From NCBI GenBank assembly GCA_024280945.1, contig JAMXLO010000039.1, positions 1 to 64,000 of the forward strand: a stretch of DNA of 64,000 nt. The letters are read 5' to 3'. This stretch comes from Acetobacteraceae bacterium. Its GTDB lineage: Bacteria; Pseudomonadota; Alphaproteobacteria; Acetobacterales; Acetobacteraceae. A program made the translations under genes and the position numbers. The notes beneath the pieces were generated by a model that was not told the origin of the DNA, made no database searches, and saw only the letters and a list, made by a program, of their open reading frames with translations. This document shows, piece by piece, positions 52,518-62,336 of this stretch (the stretch's first letter is position 1; every line of letters starts with the position of its first letter).

Positions 52518-54092
52518 CTAGCGACGGGTGAAGCGGTCCCAGCCGCTGTCGTGGTAGAACTCGATATCGAGTGCCGCGGCCTGTGCTGGCGCGTTGAGGC
52601 TGAACGTGATCTTGGAGATCGAGCCGGCATTCGCGTTCTCGCCTGACGGTGCGTAGGTGAATACATCGCCGTCCCAATGGTGCAGCGCGTACTCGTTTCC
52701 GGTTGGACCGAGACGCAGCATCAGCGCTTTGTCGCGTCGCATCACCACGGCGTTGCCGAAGTACGGGTTCGTATAGACGCCGATATAGGCAAACAGCGGG
52801 CGAGCGGAGGCCGGTTTTGCGGGTGGTGACTTGCCGACCAGCGAGCCGAACGGTGCGCGGAGTGGCGCCATAAGGGTATGATAGGCGCTGAACCAGTCGC
52901 GCGTGATCGTCCCAAACTGCACCAGGTCCGCGAAATCCATGGCCAGCGCCTCGACCGCGCCGATCGGCGCGGCATTGCTGAGGACGGTGATGCCAACGCC
53001 CAACGATGGGATGAGGACGTAGTTGGTCGCCGCACCCAAACTGAATGCGCCGGAGTGGCTCAAATCGACGCGTGCTGATGCCAGCGTGCCGACACCGAAG
53101 CCATATCCGTACATGCCCGGTCTCGCATCGATTGTCGTCGAAGGGCCGGAGACGATTTGTGCGGTGATTGCCGGGAGAAGCGCGTCGGACGCGACGACTT
53201 GTGTGCCTTCGAAGCTGCCACCTTGCAGCACCATGGTCATCCATCGCGCCATGTCGTTCGCCGATGAGCTGACGCCGCCGGCAGGCGACTGCGCATCCGG
53301 TTGGCGTTGGTACTTCGCTTGCCAGGCACCGCCAACCAGCACATGGCCGACGGCGTGATTTGGCTGCTTGATGAAGTCCTGAAACCGTGAACTGGTCGCG
53401 GTCATCCCGAGTGGCGCGTAGATCGTTCGCTGTGACAGCGCTGCCCAGTCGGTGCGAGAGGCCGCGGCAACCGCTTCGGCCGCGGCGGTCAGGCCGAAGT
53501 TGGTGTAGGCATACTCGTCGCGAAATGAGTGCAGCCTTGCGTAGCGAAGCCGAAAGAGGATCTGCGCCCGATTATAGCCGAGGTCTTCCAGCTCATCGCC
53601 AGCATGATCGGGCAGACCTGAGCGATGCGCATACAGGTCGCCGATTGTGACATGACGCGTGATCCATCCATCTTCGAGAGCAAACCAGCGGAGATGCCGA
53701 ACGATCGGCGTGTCCCACCGGACCACACCCGCGGCGACCTGACGCGCAACGACGGTTGCACCCACCGATTTCGACAACGAGGCGAGCTGGAATACGGTGT
53801 CGGCATCTACGGCGTCCGTGGTGCCCACCTTTCGAACGCCGAACCCGGCCGCATAGGCTGTCTTGCCGTCTCGTGCAACCGAGATCGCCAAGCCCGGGAT
53901 GTGTGTCTTGTTCAGCATTTCAGCCGCGAGATCGTTCAGCCTGGCGATTGCCGCATCGATCTGTGTCGCTGGAACGACGTTGGCCGTGGCCTGCGGTGGT
54001 GGCACTGACGGATCGATGGGGTTTGCGGGGGGGTCAGCCAGGGCGGGGCTGGTGATCGCAATCGCGATCAAGAACAGTAGCCGCAATGACAT
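52518..54092 (-). CDS. Serine hydrolase, class C beta-lactamase-like, with C-terminal extension
   Basis: 524 residues, exported (signal SLRLLFLIAIAITSPALA). The SxxK motif is in ASLSKSV and the YxN in YAYTNFG, which is the class C/penicillin-binding fold. A C-terminal DUF3471-like domain of about 130 residues follows. Expected roles are esterase, D-aminopeptidase or peptidoglycan-related hydrolase, not necessarily beta-lactamase. Confidence 0.88.
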   Translation of the reverse strand: MSLRLLFLIAIAITSPALADPPANPIDPSVPPPQATANVVPATQIDAAIARLNDLAAEMLNKTHIPGLAISVARDGKTAYAAGFGVRKVGTTDAVDADTVFQLASLSKSVGATVVARQVAAGVVRWDTPIVRHLRWFALEDGWITRHVTIGDLYAHRSGLPDHAGDELEDLGYNRAQILFRLRYARLHSFRDEYAYTNFGLTAAAEAVAAASRTDWAALSQRTIYAPLGMTATSSRFQDFIKQPNHAVGHVLVGGAWQAKYQRQPDAQSPAGGVSSSANDMARWMTMVLQGGSFEGTQVVASDALLPAITAQIVSGPSTTIDARPGMYGYGFGVGTLASARVDLSHSGAFSLGAATNYVLIPSLGVGITVLSNAAPIGAVEALAMDFADLVQFGTITRDWFSAYHTLMAPLRAPFGSLVGKSPPAKPASARPLFAYIGVYTNPYFGNAVVMRRDKALMLRLGPTGNEYALHHWDGDVFTYAPSGENANAGSISKITFSLNAPAQAAALDIEFYHDSGWDRFTRR

Positions 54093-54162
54093 TGATGGGT
54101 CCTTGCGTTCGGGGCGAATCAGCGGAAGTTAGGCGGCCAGAACTGCATAGAAGGAAACGTCC

Positions 54163-55215
54163 ATGGCAGACAACCCACGCTGGTCCCGCCGTCCCAACGG
54201 ATCGAACTGGGGCGACTTCGGCGCCGATGACGAACGCGGCCGGCTCAACCTGCTGACGCCACAGAAGGTGCTGCAGGGGATTGCGGAGGTGAAGGTGGGA
54301 AAGACCTTCTGCCTGTCGCTGCCCCTCGATTATCCGGGCGGTGCAATCCTGTCGCCGCGACGGCATCCGCCGGTGCTGAAGCCGACCATGCGCGGCGAAA
54401 GACCCAACATGAACTACCCGCTGCGCTGCGATGATCCCACCGCAACCGATATCGTCTGCGACGACCAGGTGATCCTGACGCTGCAGTACTCGACGCAGTG
54501 GGATTCGCTGGCGCATGTCGGGCAGATGTTCGACGTGGATGGGGACGGCAAGCCGGAGGACGTATTCTACAACGGCTATCGTGCCGGCCGCGACATCATC
54601 GGTCCCGCGTACTATGACGCGCAGGGCAACATGACACCTTGTGACGAGCCGCAAGGTGCGCGGCACCTGGGCGTGCAGAACATGGCGGAAGCCTGCATGC
54701 AGGGTCGCGGCGTGCTGATCGACCTCGAGGCGCATTTCGGCCGCAGCGGCCACATCGTCAGCCACGATGAGCTGATGGAGGTGATGCGCAAGGACAAGGT
54801 CGTGGTTGAGCCGGGAGACTTCGTGCTGTTTCGCACCGGCTTCGCCGAGATGCTGCTGGAGATGAACAAGCAGCCAGACCGCGACAAGCTGATGCAGGGA
54901 ACCGTGGGACTCGATGGCCGGGATCCGAAGCTGCAGCAATGGGTGACCGACAGCGGCGCCGTCGCACTCATCTCCGACAACTTTGCGGTCGAGGCGATGC
55001 CGGCGCGCCCATGCATGGACGACGTCTGCGCAACCCTGCCGTTGCACGCGCATTGCCTGTTCAAGCTGGGATGCTACCTTGGCGAGATGTTCTATCTGAC
55101 GGAGCTGGCGGACTGGCTGCGGGCGAACAACCGCAGCCGATTCCTGTTCACTGGTCCGCCGCTCCGGTTGCCGGGCGCCGTTGGATCGCCTGCGACGCCG
55201 GTCGCGACCGTGTGA
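54163..55215 (+). CDS. Cyclase-family (kynurenine formamidase-like) metal-dependent hydrolase
   Basis: 350 residues of the PF04199 fold. The usual metal motif HxGTHxD is modified to TQWDSLAHVGQMFD; a second metal residue cluster is seen near GRGVLIDLEAHFG. Such enzymes hydrolyse N-formylkynurenine or cyclic amides, or act in aromatic breakdown. It converges on the homogentisate-dioxygenase-like gene; the two stop codons abut. Confidence 0.82.
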   Translation: MADNPRWSRRPNGSNWGDFGADDERGRLNLLTPQKVLQGIAEVKVGKTFCLSLPLDYPGGAILSPRRHPPVLKPTMRGERPNMNYPLRCDDPTATDIVCDDQVILTLQYSTQWDSLAHVGQMFDVDGDGKPEDVFYNGYRAGRDIIGPAYYDAQGNMTPCDEPQGARHLGVQNMAEACMQGRGVLIDLEAHFGRSGHIVSHDELMEVMRKDKVVVEPGDFVLFRTGFAEMLLEMNKQPDRDKLMQGTVGLDGRDPKLQQWVTDSGAVALISDNFAVEAMPARPCMDDVCATLPLHAHCLFKLGCYLGEMFYLTELADWLRANNRSRFLFTGPPLRLPGAVGSPATPVATV

Positions 55216-56301
55216 CTAGGCGGAGAGCCGTTCGAACGCCGCCGACACGACCAGCCGCCGGTCGGTATCGACGCTGACTCCGCACAGGGTGCGCCGCATT
55301 CCCGGGGTACGGCGCTTCTGGAATGCCGCGCGCGCAGCCTCGTCTGCGCCGTGCAGGATGCCTTGTGGCACGTGCGACAAGGTGCCCGGTCGGCGGCTGC
55401 TTGATTCGTCATGGTGCACGAACACGCTTTCGTCGTTGTCGACGTTGCGATGATAAGAGGGCAGTTCCTCGGCATTCATGTCGGCGACCGCGATCTGCGG
55501 CACGAAGGTGATCACCGCAAAGCCGGACGCCTGGAAGGTGCACCATGCCGAAGGCGCCAGGTGAATGCGATCCGAGCTTATCGGGATAATGTCGCGAATG
55601 TTAAGTTTGTAGGGGAACAGATCACCTTTCCATCCTACCGAGGCCAGGGGGTTGTTGCGATAGAAGATTGAGCTGTGCTCGCCACCGTGCTTCACCCGCA
55701 GTTCCCATTCGTCTCGCTGCGGCCAGTGATGATCATGCAACTCCGGCAGCACCAGTACTGTGGGATCGACCGGCATATGGCGGCCAACCTGTTGGTGCTC
55801 GGCGAGCGATAGCGGGGCAGGGGACTCGATGACCAGCATGTGGCTGTCGCCGGCATCGGGCATGAGGGCGAAGGTGATGCCCTTCGGAATCAGTACATAG
55901 TCGCCGGGCTCGTAGAGCAGATGGCCGAATTCGGTGACGAACTGGCCAGCGCCCTCGTGCACGAAATACAGCAGATCGCCGTCAATGCTGCGGTAGGCGT
56001 AGGGCATCGCCGCTGTTCGGCGGCTGATCGCCACGCTGACATCTTCGTTGGACAGCATGATTTCAGGCATGCCGCGTGGATCGCTCATGTCGGATGGTTC
56101 GGCTCGAGTGGTATCGGCGACACGACGTGGATGCAGTGCGCCCTCCACCCTGACGATCTCGTTAGGGCCATTCTCTCGGTAGATCATCGCGACGGGACCG
56201 AAGAACCCCTGGCGACTGATGTGCTCTTCGCGGAGGTCGCCGAGACCGATCCGCGCCTGACGGACATGGCGCCCTTTGACGTGGTGGATCCAGGAACGCA
56301 T
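55216..56301 (-). CDS. Homogentisate 1,2-dioxygenase-like protein
   Basis: 361 residues with a bicupin layout: GDLLYFVHEGAGQFVTEFGHLLYEPGDYVLIPKGITF in the first half and metal-site-like SYHRNVDNDESVFVHHDES and LSHVPQGILHGAD in the second. HmgA proteins usually have about 430 residues, so this is a shorter relative and may act on a different ring diol. Aromatic-ring cleavage is plausible beside the cyclase-family enzyme, but no other homogentisate genes are nearby. Confidence 0.78.
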   Translation of the reverse strand: MRSWIHHVKGRHVRQARIGLGDLREEHISRQGFFGPVAMIYRENGPNEIVRVEGALHPRRVADTTRAEPSDMSDPRGMPEIMLSNEDVSVAISRRTAAMPYAYRSIDGDLLYFVHEGAGQFVTEFGHLLYEPGDYVLIPKGITFALMPDAGDSHMLVIESPAPLSLAEHQQVGRHMPVDPTVLVLPELHDHHWPQRDEWELRVKHGGEHSSIFYRNNPLASVGWKGDLFPYKLNIRDIIPISSDRIHLAPSAWCTFQASGFAVITFVPQIAVADMNAEELPSYHRNVDNDESVFVHHDESSSRRPGTLSHVPQGILHGADEAARAAFQKRRTPGMRRTLCGVSVDTDRRLVVSAAFERLSA

Positions 56302-56557
56302 GGTTTGGGCTCCTCGCTTGAGATGATACGGGTGGTCAATGGCTGCAAAGCAACGCTAATCCTCGCCGCGTACTGTAGACAACGGGCACCCACGCTCGGT
56401 GTCGGTCGCAAGGCCAGCTAACGTATCGATCCGGTGAACCCATCGGAAGGCGCCCCACCTTCGGTCTCGAACTATTCACCTGCTGCCTCGTCACACCCGC
56501 GAGGCGTTGTCCATATGCTGGGCGGGAGGGCGAACGAGAGCGGGTGCTGACGTCAGA

Positions 56558-57592
56558 CTAGGCGCATGTGGATGTGAGCAGATCACGATACAATGAGAGA
56601 TACGCGTCGGCCATCATTGACACGGTGAAGCGCCGTTCGAATGCTTCGCGTATCTTCCGGCGGTCCAGCTCGTCGATGCGCCTGACCGCATCTGCCGCAC
56701 CGGCCTCGTCATCGACCACAAATCCGCTAACGCCATCTTCGATCACTTCCGGCACCGAGCCATGCCGAAAGGCGACCACCGGTGTGCCGCAGGCCATTGC
56801 CTCGATCATTACCAGTCCGAAGGGCTCGGGCCAGTCGATGGGAAACAACAGAGCGCTGGCGCCGGCCAGGAATTTCTGTTTGGCGTTTTCATCCACCTCG
56901 CCGGCCATCTGTATGAGCTTGCCGTCGATAACCGGCTCGAGCTTTTCCTTGAAGTACTGTCTTTCCTGTCGCGGCACCTTGGCGGCGATGCGGAGCGGCA
57001 TGCCTGCGGCGCGCGCGATGTTGATGGCAACCTCCGGTCCTTTTTCAGGTGACAGGCGCCCAAGAAATGCGAGGTAGCGCCCCGGCTCGAATGAGGGGCG
57101 CAGGAGCTCCGCTGGAAACCCATGATAGACGGTGCCGGCCCATCTCGCGTCTGGCAGCGGTTTGCGCTGATCATCTGATATGGACACGAAAGGCGCTTCC
57201 GGAAAGGTCGCAACCAGCCTTGGCAGCCCGGGCAAGTCCAATCGTCCGTGCAGCGTGGTGAGAAACGGAACACCAAGCCGGGTCAAAATCGGCAGGTGCA
57301 GCCAGTCGCAATGACAATGCAGCACATCGAAATCTGCCGCGCGGCGGGCAAATACCTCCAAAGCCACTGTCTGTGCGATAGAGGGATCCACCTGCGGTTG
57401 GCTGAGACGCAGTGCACGCGGCCACACTGGCGCCAGCTCCCCATTGGTCAATGAGTTGCCAGTTGCGAATAGGGTGACTTCGTGGCCGCGGCGGACCAGT
57501 TCCTCGGTCAACCAGGAGACGACCCTCTCGGTGCCTCCATAGAGCCGTGGCGGAACGCTCTCCGCCAGCGGGGCTAGCTGGGCAATGCGCAT
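56558..57592 (-). CDS. Glycosyltransferase family 4
   Basis: 344 residues, GT-B fold. The N-terminal acceptor half shows RLYGGTERVVSWLTEEL and HCHCDWLHLP; the donor half has FLGRLSPEKGPEVAINIA and the E-x7-E motif in EPFGLVMIEAMACGTPVVAFRHGSVPEVI. It would transfer a nucleotide-activated sugar to a glycan or small molecule. ATG at 57592 is preferred over a longer frame. Divergent from the acyl-CoA ligase; not part of a larger polysaccharide cluster. Confidence 0.9.
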   Translation of the reverse strand: MRIAQLAPLAESVPPRLYGGTERVVSWLTEELVRRGHEVTLFATGNSLTNGELAPVWPRALRLSQPQVDPSIAQTVALEVFARRAADFDVLHCHCDWLHLPILTRLGVPFLTTLHGRLDLPGLPRLVATFPEAPFVSISDDQRKPLPDARWAGTVYHGFPAELLRPSFEPGRYLAFLGRLSPEKGPEVAINIARAAGMPLRIAAKVPRQERQYFKEKLEPVIDGKLIQMAGEVDENAKQKFLAGASALLFPIDWPEPFGLVMIEAMACGTPVVAFRHGSVPEVIEDGVSGFVVDDEAGAADAVRRIDELDRRKIREAFERRFTVSMMADAYLSLYRDLLTSTCA

Positions 57593-57830
57593 GATTTGCT
57601 TCTGGCCTGCACCCCTCGGCCCGGCGACCGAAGCAAACCGATCAGGTCGATCCAATCTTCAATAAGGTGGCTCATCAGAAACTCTGAGGGCGGAGCTGTA
57701 ACTCGACTGAAACCATTTGCCTGCCGGTTGGTTGCGTCGGATACTGTTCACACCGTGCGGCGGTTCTCTCCCGCTGGGCTGTTCCCAACAAGGTGTTGTG
57801 CGCGATCGCGATCAGAGGAAAGCTCGCGAC

Positions 57831-59426
57831 ATGGAAACAGCAGCTGACCTACCGACGCGCCTGGCTCCCCGGGACCGCCTACTCCCCCGCATGCTGCGCC
57901 GCCAGGCGGGGCAGTATGGCAGTCGGAAATTGGTCGACATCGGCGGGCGCGCCTGGAGTTTTGCCGATGCGGTGGACCTAGCGGCGCGCTTTGGCGGCAC
58001 CCTTCGCGCCGCTGGCATAGGGCGGGGCGACCACGTCGCCGTCATGTGCGGCAACCGGCACGAACTGCTGCAAGTCTTTCTCGGCTGCGGATGGATTGGT
58101 GCGGTCATGGTCCCGATCAACACCGCGTCGCGCGGCGCGCAGCTAGGGCATATTCTGACGAACTCGCAGGCGAAGCTCCTGGTTCTGCAAGCCGAGTTCG
58201 CGGATGCGTTAGATGGCCTGGATGTGTCGTTGCCGTCACTGACCTCGATGTGGCTGATCGGTGATGCGAAATTGACTGGGCGCTGGCCGACACCGATTGC
58301 ATTTCCTGACTTGGCCGAACCAGTCACAGAAGCGTCGATCGATCCCGGCGATACGGTGGCGATCCTATACACCTCTGGCACAACCGGTGTGTCGAAGGGC
58401 GTGTGCTGTCCTCACGCCCAATATTTTTGGTGGGGGGTGAACACGGCACGGCTGCTCGGCGTGACCTGTGACGACGTGCTGCTAACCAGCCTGCCATTGT
58501 TTCACACCAATGCGCTGAACACGTTCTATCAGGCTCTGCTCACCGGCGCGGCTCTGGTGGTGGAACCGCGCTTTTCGGCATCTGGCTTCGCAGGGTCCTT
58601 GTCCCGACATGGCGCCACCGTTACCTATCTGCTCGGCGCGATGGTGCCGATCCTGCTGTCGCGGCCTGAGAGCGAACTTGATCGCGCGCATCGCGTGCGG
58701 CTCTCACTGGCGCCTGGTGTGCCTGAACGTTTCCATCCGCAATTCCTCGAACGGTTCGGCTTTCCGTTGCTGGATGGTTATGGATCGACCGAGACAAACT
58801 TTGTGTTGGGCTGCACGTTGCCGCATCAGTGTCCGGGCACGATGGGTCCGGTCGCCGATGGGTTTGAGGCGCGGGTGGTTGATGATGCAGATAACCGGGT
58901 AGCGGATGGTGTAGCAGGAGAACTCGTGCTGCGTGCCGCCGAACCTTTCGCGTTCGCGACGGGATATTTTGGCATGCCTGAGCAGACGGTGCAGGCTTGG
59001 CGCAACCTGTGGTTCCACACCGGCGATCGCGTTGTGCGCGATGCCCGTGGGTATTACCGCTTCATCGATCGCATGAAGGATGCGATCCGTCGCCGCGGCG
59101 AAAATATATCCTCGTATGAGGTCGAGCAGGTGCTGCTGTCCCATCCCGACGTGGCCGAAGCCGCAGCGTTTCCGGTACGTTCGGAGCTTGCCGAAGACGA
59201 GGTGATGGCGGCGATCGTATTGCGCGATGGTTGCTCGCTGTCTCCCGCCGCGTTGGCTGAATACTGCAAAGGCCGCATGCCCGGGTTCGCTATCCCACGC
59301 TACATCGAAATGATGACGGAACTGCCGATGACCGAAAATGGCAAAGTACAGAAGTTCCGGCTTCGCGAACGCGGAGTTACTGCGGCCACGTGGGATCGCG
59401 AGTCGTACACGCATCGAACGGGATAG
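57831..59426 (+). CDS. AMP-dependent acyl-CoA synthetase, CaiC-like
   Basis: 531 residues, class I adenylate-forming enzyme. It has the phosphate loop LYTSGTTGVSKG, DGYGSTETN, TGDRVVRDARGYYRFIDRMKD with the hinge, and the C-terminal catalytic lysine in MTENGKVQKFRLRE. The layout most resembles crotonobetaine/carnitine-CoA ligase. AGAGGAAAG precedes the ATG at 57831. Possible partner of the class III CoA-transferases at 19-22 kb, but these are far apart. Confidence 0.92.
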   Translation: METAADLPTRLAPRDRLLPRMLRRQAGQYGSRKLVDIGGRAWSFADAVDLAARFGGTLRAAGIGRGDHVAVMCGNRHELLQVFLGCGWIGAVMVPINTASRGAQLGHILTNSQAKLLVLQAEFADALDGLDVSLPSLTSMWLIGDAKLTGRWPTPIAFPDLAEPVTEASIDPGDTVAILYTSGTTGVSKGVCCPHAQYFWWGVNTARLLGVTCDDVLLTSLPLFHTNALNTFYQALLTGAALVVEPRFSASGFAGSLSRHGATVTYLLGAMVPILLSRPESELDRAHRVRLSLAPGVPERFHPQFLERFGFPLLDGYGSTETNFVLGCTLPHQCPGTMGPVADGFEARVVDDADNRVADGVAGELVLRAAEPFAFATGYFGMPEQTVQAWRNLWFHTGDRVVRDARGYYRFIDRMKDAIRRRGENISSYEVEQVLLSHPDVAEAAAFPVRSELAEDEVMAAIVLRDGCSLSPAALAEYCKGRMPGFAIPRYIEMMTELPMTENGKVQKFRLRERGVTAATWDRESYTHRTG

Positions 59427-59458
59427 CCATTAGACTGCGGCATCTGTAGGGGAAGCCG

Positions 59459-59777
59459 GTGTATCGTCTCATGGTCACTGCGCTTGGCGTTTGTGCGCTC
59501 GCAGATTGTGCTTCAACCCACCTCCACCAACGACGGTCAATCTTGGCCCCGGCGAGAGAACGATCACATTCAGCGGCGGTGCCGTTGCCGTCGGTGTTGC
59601 TTTCCGTGGGGAAGTGGAGTCCTCACATATCGTGGGCTGCAATATCCCTACCAAACGGACGGGCTATCAGTGGTAGATGTCGGTGTGACGAGAGTTACTG
59701 GCACCGGAACTGTGCATAATCTGCGCAACCTCCCCGACTCCAGCGGCAGTTCTGTTTCGATCTCGGCGGGGCGCTGA
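59459..59777 (+). pseudogene. Frameshifted relic of an exported protein
   Basis: Starts with GTG after AGGGGAAG and a signal/lipobox-like segment (MVTALGVCALADC). Reading then passes to the next frame (NPPPPTTVNLGPGERTITFSGG, from about 59517) and then to the third frame (GVLTYRGLQYPYQTDGLSVVDVGVTRV, from about 59610). The joined segments resemble a DUF1134-like exported beta protein (TLTYRG.YPF..GLSV..VGV pattern), cut short before its C-terminus. Two single-base losses fit the pattern; the gene is broken. Confidence 0.6.
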
Positions 59778-60041
59778 AGCCACGACTTGAATAGGCGCCT
59801 GGCGGACTGGTAGATGCCTTGCGGCTGTTCCCGGCACATGCCAAGAGCAGTCGCATGAACCCGTTGACGAACGCTATCGCAATGGGATGGTGCGCCGTAA
59901 CCTGAGCGCCTCGTGCTCTCGGTATCTGTCCGCCTGGGGAGCCCCGGCAATTGTCAGCGCATTGCATCGCCGCGCGATGGAGTGATACGCAAATGCGGGC
60001 ACCACGCGTCGTTTGGATGCAGTGCCGGATTGGAGGTGACT

Positions 60042-60194
60042 ATGTTGCTGGGGCTGGCTACCAAGTGGATCATCATCTTGACGGCACTGGCGCTCACGGC
60101 ATGTTCGGCCTCCGTCCGGCCGAATCCGAGCTATCCCGGGTTCATTGGAACCTACGGGCCTGGTGGCCCCGGCTGGCTCGGCATAAACCGGTAG
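60042..60194 (+). CDS. Small lipoprotein, 50 residues
   Basis: A near-perfect GGAGGTGA ribosome site two bases from the ATG. Lipobox LTAC after a hydrophobic signal (WIIILTALALTAC); the mature 29 residues are Gly/Pro-rich (YGPGGPGWLG). Probably an outer- or inner-membrane lipopeptide of unknown function. An in-frame extension to 59913 lacks a ribosome site. Confidence 0.7.
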   Translation: MLLGLATKWIIILTALALTACSASVRPNPSYPGFIGTYGPGGPGWLGINR

Positions 60195-60231
60195 GGTTCC
60201 GGATGGAATAACAGCACGTGGGACATTTGAT

Positions 60232-60483
60232 TCAGTCGTCCGTTGCGCTCTCTCTCGCGCGCAGCGCCTGCTGGCAGCCACGTGAAAGATTGCTCCAGTA
60301 CTGGCGCAGGCAGGCTGGCTGGATCGAATCGCGGGCCGAGGCGTCGCAGTAGGTCCGATAATCTTTCAAACAGGCAGAGCGAAGCTTCGTGGCGGCGGAT
60401 GTTGTTTGACCGAACGCCGGGGTCGCTACAATGAAGGTGACGAATGCGGCACCCAACCATCTGGGTCCTACGATCTGTTGCAT
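60232..60483 (-). CDS. Small exported Cys-rich repeat protein
   Basis: 83 residues. A signal peptide (LGAAFVTFIVATPAFGQ) precedes one cysteine-rich unit ACLKDYRTYC...PACLRQYWSNLSRGCQQAL, the spacing seen in GLG1-type repeats. AGAGAGGT lies ahead of the ATG at 60483. It follows the M15 peptidase gene by 28 bases and is probably co-transcribed. Confidence 0.7.
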   Translation of the reverse strand: MQQIVGPRWLGAAFVTFIVATPAFGQTTSAATKLRSACLKDYRTYCDASARDSIQPACLRQYWSNLSRGCQQALRARESATDD

Positions 60484-60511
60484 ATCGAGACCTCTCTCCG
60501 TCCGCTGTTCG

Positions 60512-61294
60512 CTACTCTGGATCGACCTGCTGGCCCAGGAGTTCTGGCCGATACTCGAAATGCATTGTGTCGTAGTGCGCCCATCGGCCGCCCCAGATGA
60601 AGCCGTGCCGCTCGAACACTCGGACAATTTCCGGCGGCACGCGGTTCACGTAATGCGGGAGACCGTCGGCCGATCGGTGCCACAGCCAGTAGTCAGATTG
60701 GGATATGTTGATGTCGATCGCGGCACCCCAAGCATGCATACTCGTCTGGCCTGTGTCGGCGACCGATCGACAAGCATATGTCCCGCCTGGCGGGTACAGA
60801 TACTTCTTATCCAGCGGCGGCAACTCGTCCAGCTCGCGCGAGATTGCGGCAAGGTGGCGGTCGACGCCGTTCACCGAAGTGATCCTGACGGGATGCCCCC
60901 ACGTCTTCGGCAGCCAAACCACAGGCACAAGTTCCAGTGCCGGTCGGCCCGATTTGCAGTCGCCGTACATTTTGTCGAAGAACGCTTTGTTGCGGACCCG
61001 GCCAGGATCGTCCATCGGTGCCGGCAGCAACGGTGAATGTGCCGGGTACGTTAATCGCAATTGGTCCAGGATGGAGCCATGCCGCAATTGCTCCTCCATG
61101 CTCTTGTCCAGCCGTCCATCAGATACCGGCATCGTCGTGCCATCGCGCCAGACCAGCCTGTCGCCATCGAAACCCGCCAACGCATCGGGGTAGGCGCGGA
61201 GCAGATCGTCGATCGTTGCCGATAGGCTCGTTTGCATGCTGCCGAGCAACACGGGAATGGCCACGGCGCAGCCATGCCACACTGTGCGAGTCAC
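60512..61294 (-). CDS. M15-family peptidase (D,D-carboxypeptidase/VanY-like)
   Basis: 260 residues. Zinc-peptidase signatures SMHAWGAAIDIN (His...Asp) and the closing MHFEYRP (His) are visible; the catalytic Glu/His arrangement fits peptidoglycan D,D- or L,D-peptidases. GTG at 61294 overlaps the serine hydrolase stop (GTGA). A hydrophobic segment near the start (GCAVAIPVLLG) may be a signal. Likely acts on peptidoglycan stem peptides in the periplasm. Confidence 0.82.
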   Translation of the reverse strand: MTRTVWHGCAVAIPVLLGSMQTSLSATIDDLLRAYPDALAGFDGDRLVWRDGTTMPVSDGRLDKSMEEQLRHGSILDQLRLTYPAHSPLLPAPMDDPGRVRNKAFFDKMYGDCKSGRPALELVPVVWLPKTWGHPVRITSVNGVDRHLAAISRELDELPPLDKKYLYPPGGTYACRSVADTGQTSMHAWGAAIDINISQSDYWLWHRSADGLPHYVNRVPPEIVRVFERHGFIWGGRWAHYDTMHFEYRPELLGQQVDPE

Positions 61295-62289
61295 GGCACC
61301 CGACCGACGATAAGATCGCCTGTCAGGCGGCGCAGGATGTCGATACCGGTGTTGCGGTGGCGCGTCGGATGCACCCGATTGGTCAACAGCGCCCACGCGA
61401 CGCCTCGCTGGAAATCGATCCATGTGCCGGTTCCGGTAAAGCCGGTGTGGCCGATCGTCTCTTGCGAGCAGGCGTTGCCTCCTGACCAGCCCTCGTATCG
61501 GGCTTCCCAGCCAAGGCACCGCGTCGCCGATTGCCGCTTTCGTATCTCAGGTGCCCATGGGTCGGCGCCCTGCAGCAAGCGCTGTGCGGCGTCGAGAACC
61601 CCATCGATCGTGCCGAACAGTCCCGCATGGCCGGCGGCACCGCCCAGCGCGAAGGCATTCTCGTCATGCACCTCACCGCGCATCACCCGACCGCGCCAGG
61701 TGCAGCGTTCAGTGGCGGCGGAGTTCCAGGGATCGGCGCCCCAGGCCAGTCCAGGCAGCAGTGCCATATCGCGCAGGGAGCATCCTGTAAGCCGTTCTGT
61801 GGCGATCCCCAGCAGCATGAAATTGATATCGGAATAGACCGGTGGCCCAGCGCGCCACATCCGCTGGAGAATAAAGGCCCGCAATGTTCCCGGCTCCAGG
61901 CCATAGGTATAGAGCGGCTCGACTGCAGGCAGATGCGTCTGATGGCTGAGGCATTGACGAAAGGTGAGACTGCGCTCCGCCGCTCCCGTATCGTATTGCC
62001 GCAGGTCCGGAATTGCCTCGATCAACGTGTCATCGAGCCCGATCCGACCGCGCGTCACAAGCTCCAGGATCTTGGGCGTCGTGAACAGAACTTTGGTGAG
62101 AGAGGCTAGATCGAACCAGGTGCCTCGCTGCATCAGCGCTCGGGTCGGTTCGGTCTGCGCCAGGCCAAAGACGCTGACCGCGCGGTCGCCTGCCGCGGTC
62201 ACAACGCCGAGGGCTGCGCCAGGGATGGAAGAGGGGACTGCTCGCGCGACCGCATCTGTAGCTGCTGCGAGTAGGTCGGCTGCGGTCAC
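61291..62289 (-). CDS. Serine hydrolase, beta-lactamase/PBP4-like
   Basis: 332 residues with SxxK in ASLTKVL, YxN-type YSDINFM and the third motif HTGFTG. No clear signal peptide, so location is uncertain. Its stop is fused to the start of the M15 peptidase (4-base overlap), which suggests a peptidoglycan-processing pair. It is divergent from the DUF2272 lipoprotein gene across 120 bases with two strong dyads. Confidence 0.85.
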   Translation of the reverse strand: MTAADLLAAATDAVARAVPSSIPGAALGVVTAAGDRAVSVFGLAQTEPTRALMQRGTWFDLASLTKVLFTTPKILELVTRGRIGLDDTLIEAIPDLRQYDTGAAERSLTFRQCLSHQTHLPAVEPLYTYGLEPGTLRAFILQRMWRAGPPVYSDINFMLLGIATERLTGCSLRDMALLPGLAWGADPWNSAATERCTWRGRVMRGEVHDENAFALGGAAGHAGLFGTIDGVLDAAQRLLQGADPWAPEIRKRQSATRCLGWEARYEGWSGGNACSQETIGHTGFTGTGTWIDFQRGVAWALLTNRVHPTRHRNTGIDILRRLTGDLIVGRVP

Positions 62290-62336
62290 GCCGATAAAAC
62301 TCCCTTTGTAACGTTTTCGCTTTTAGCTCTATACAG

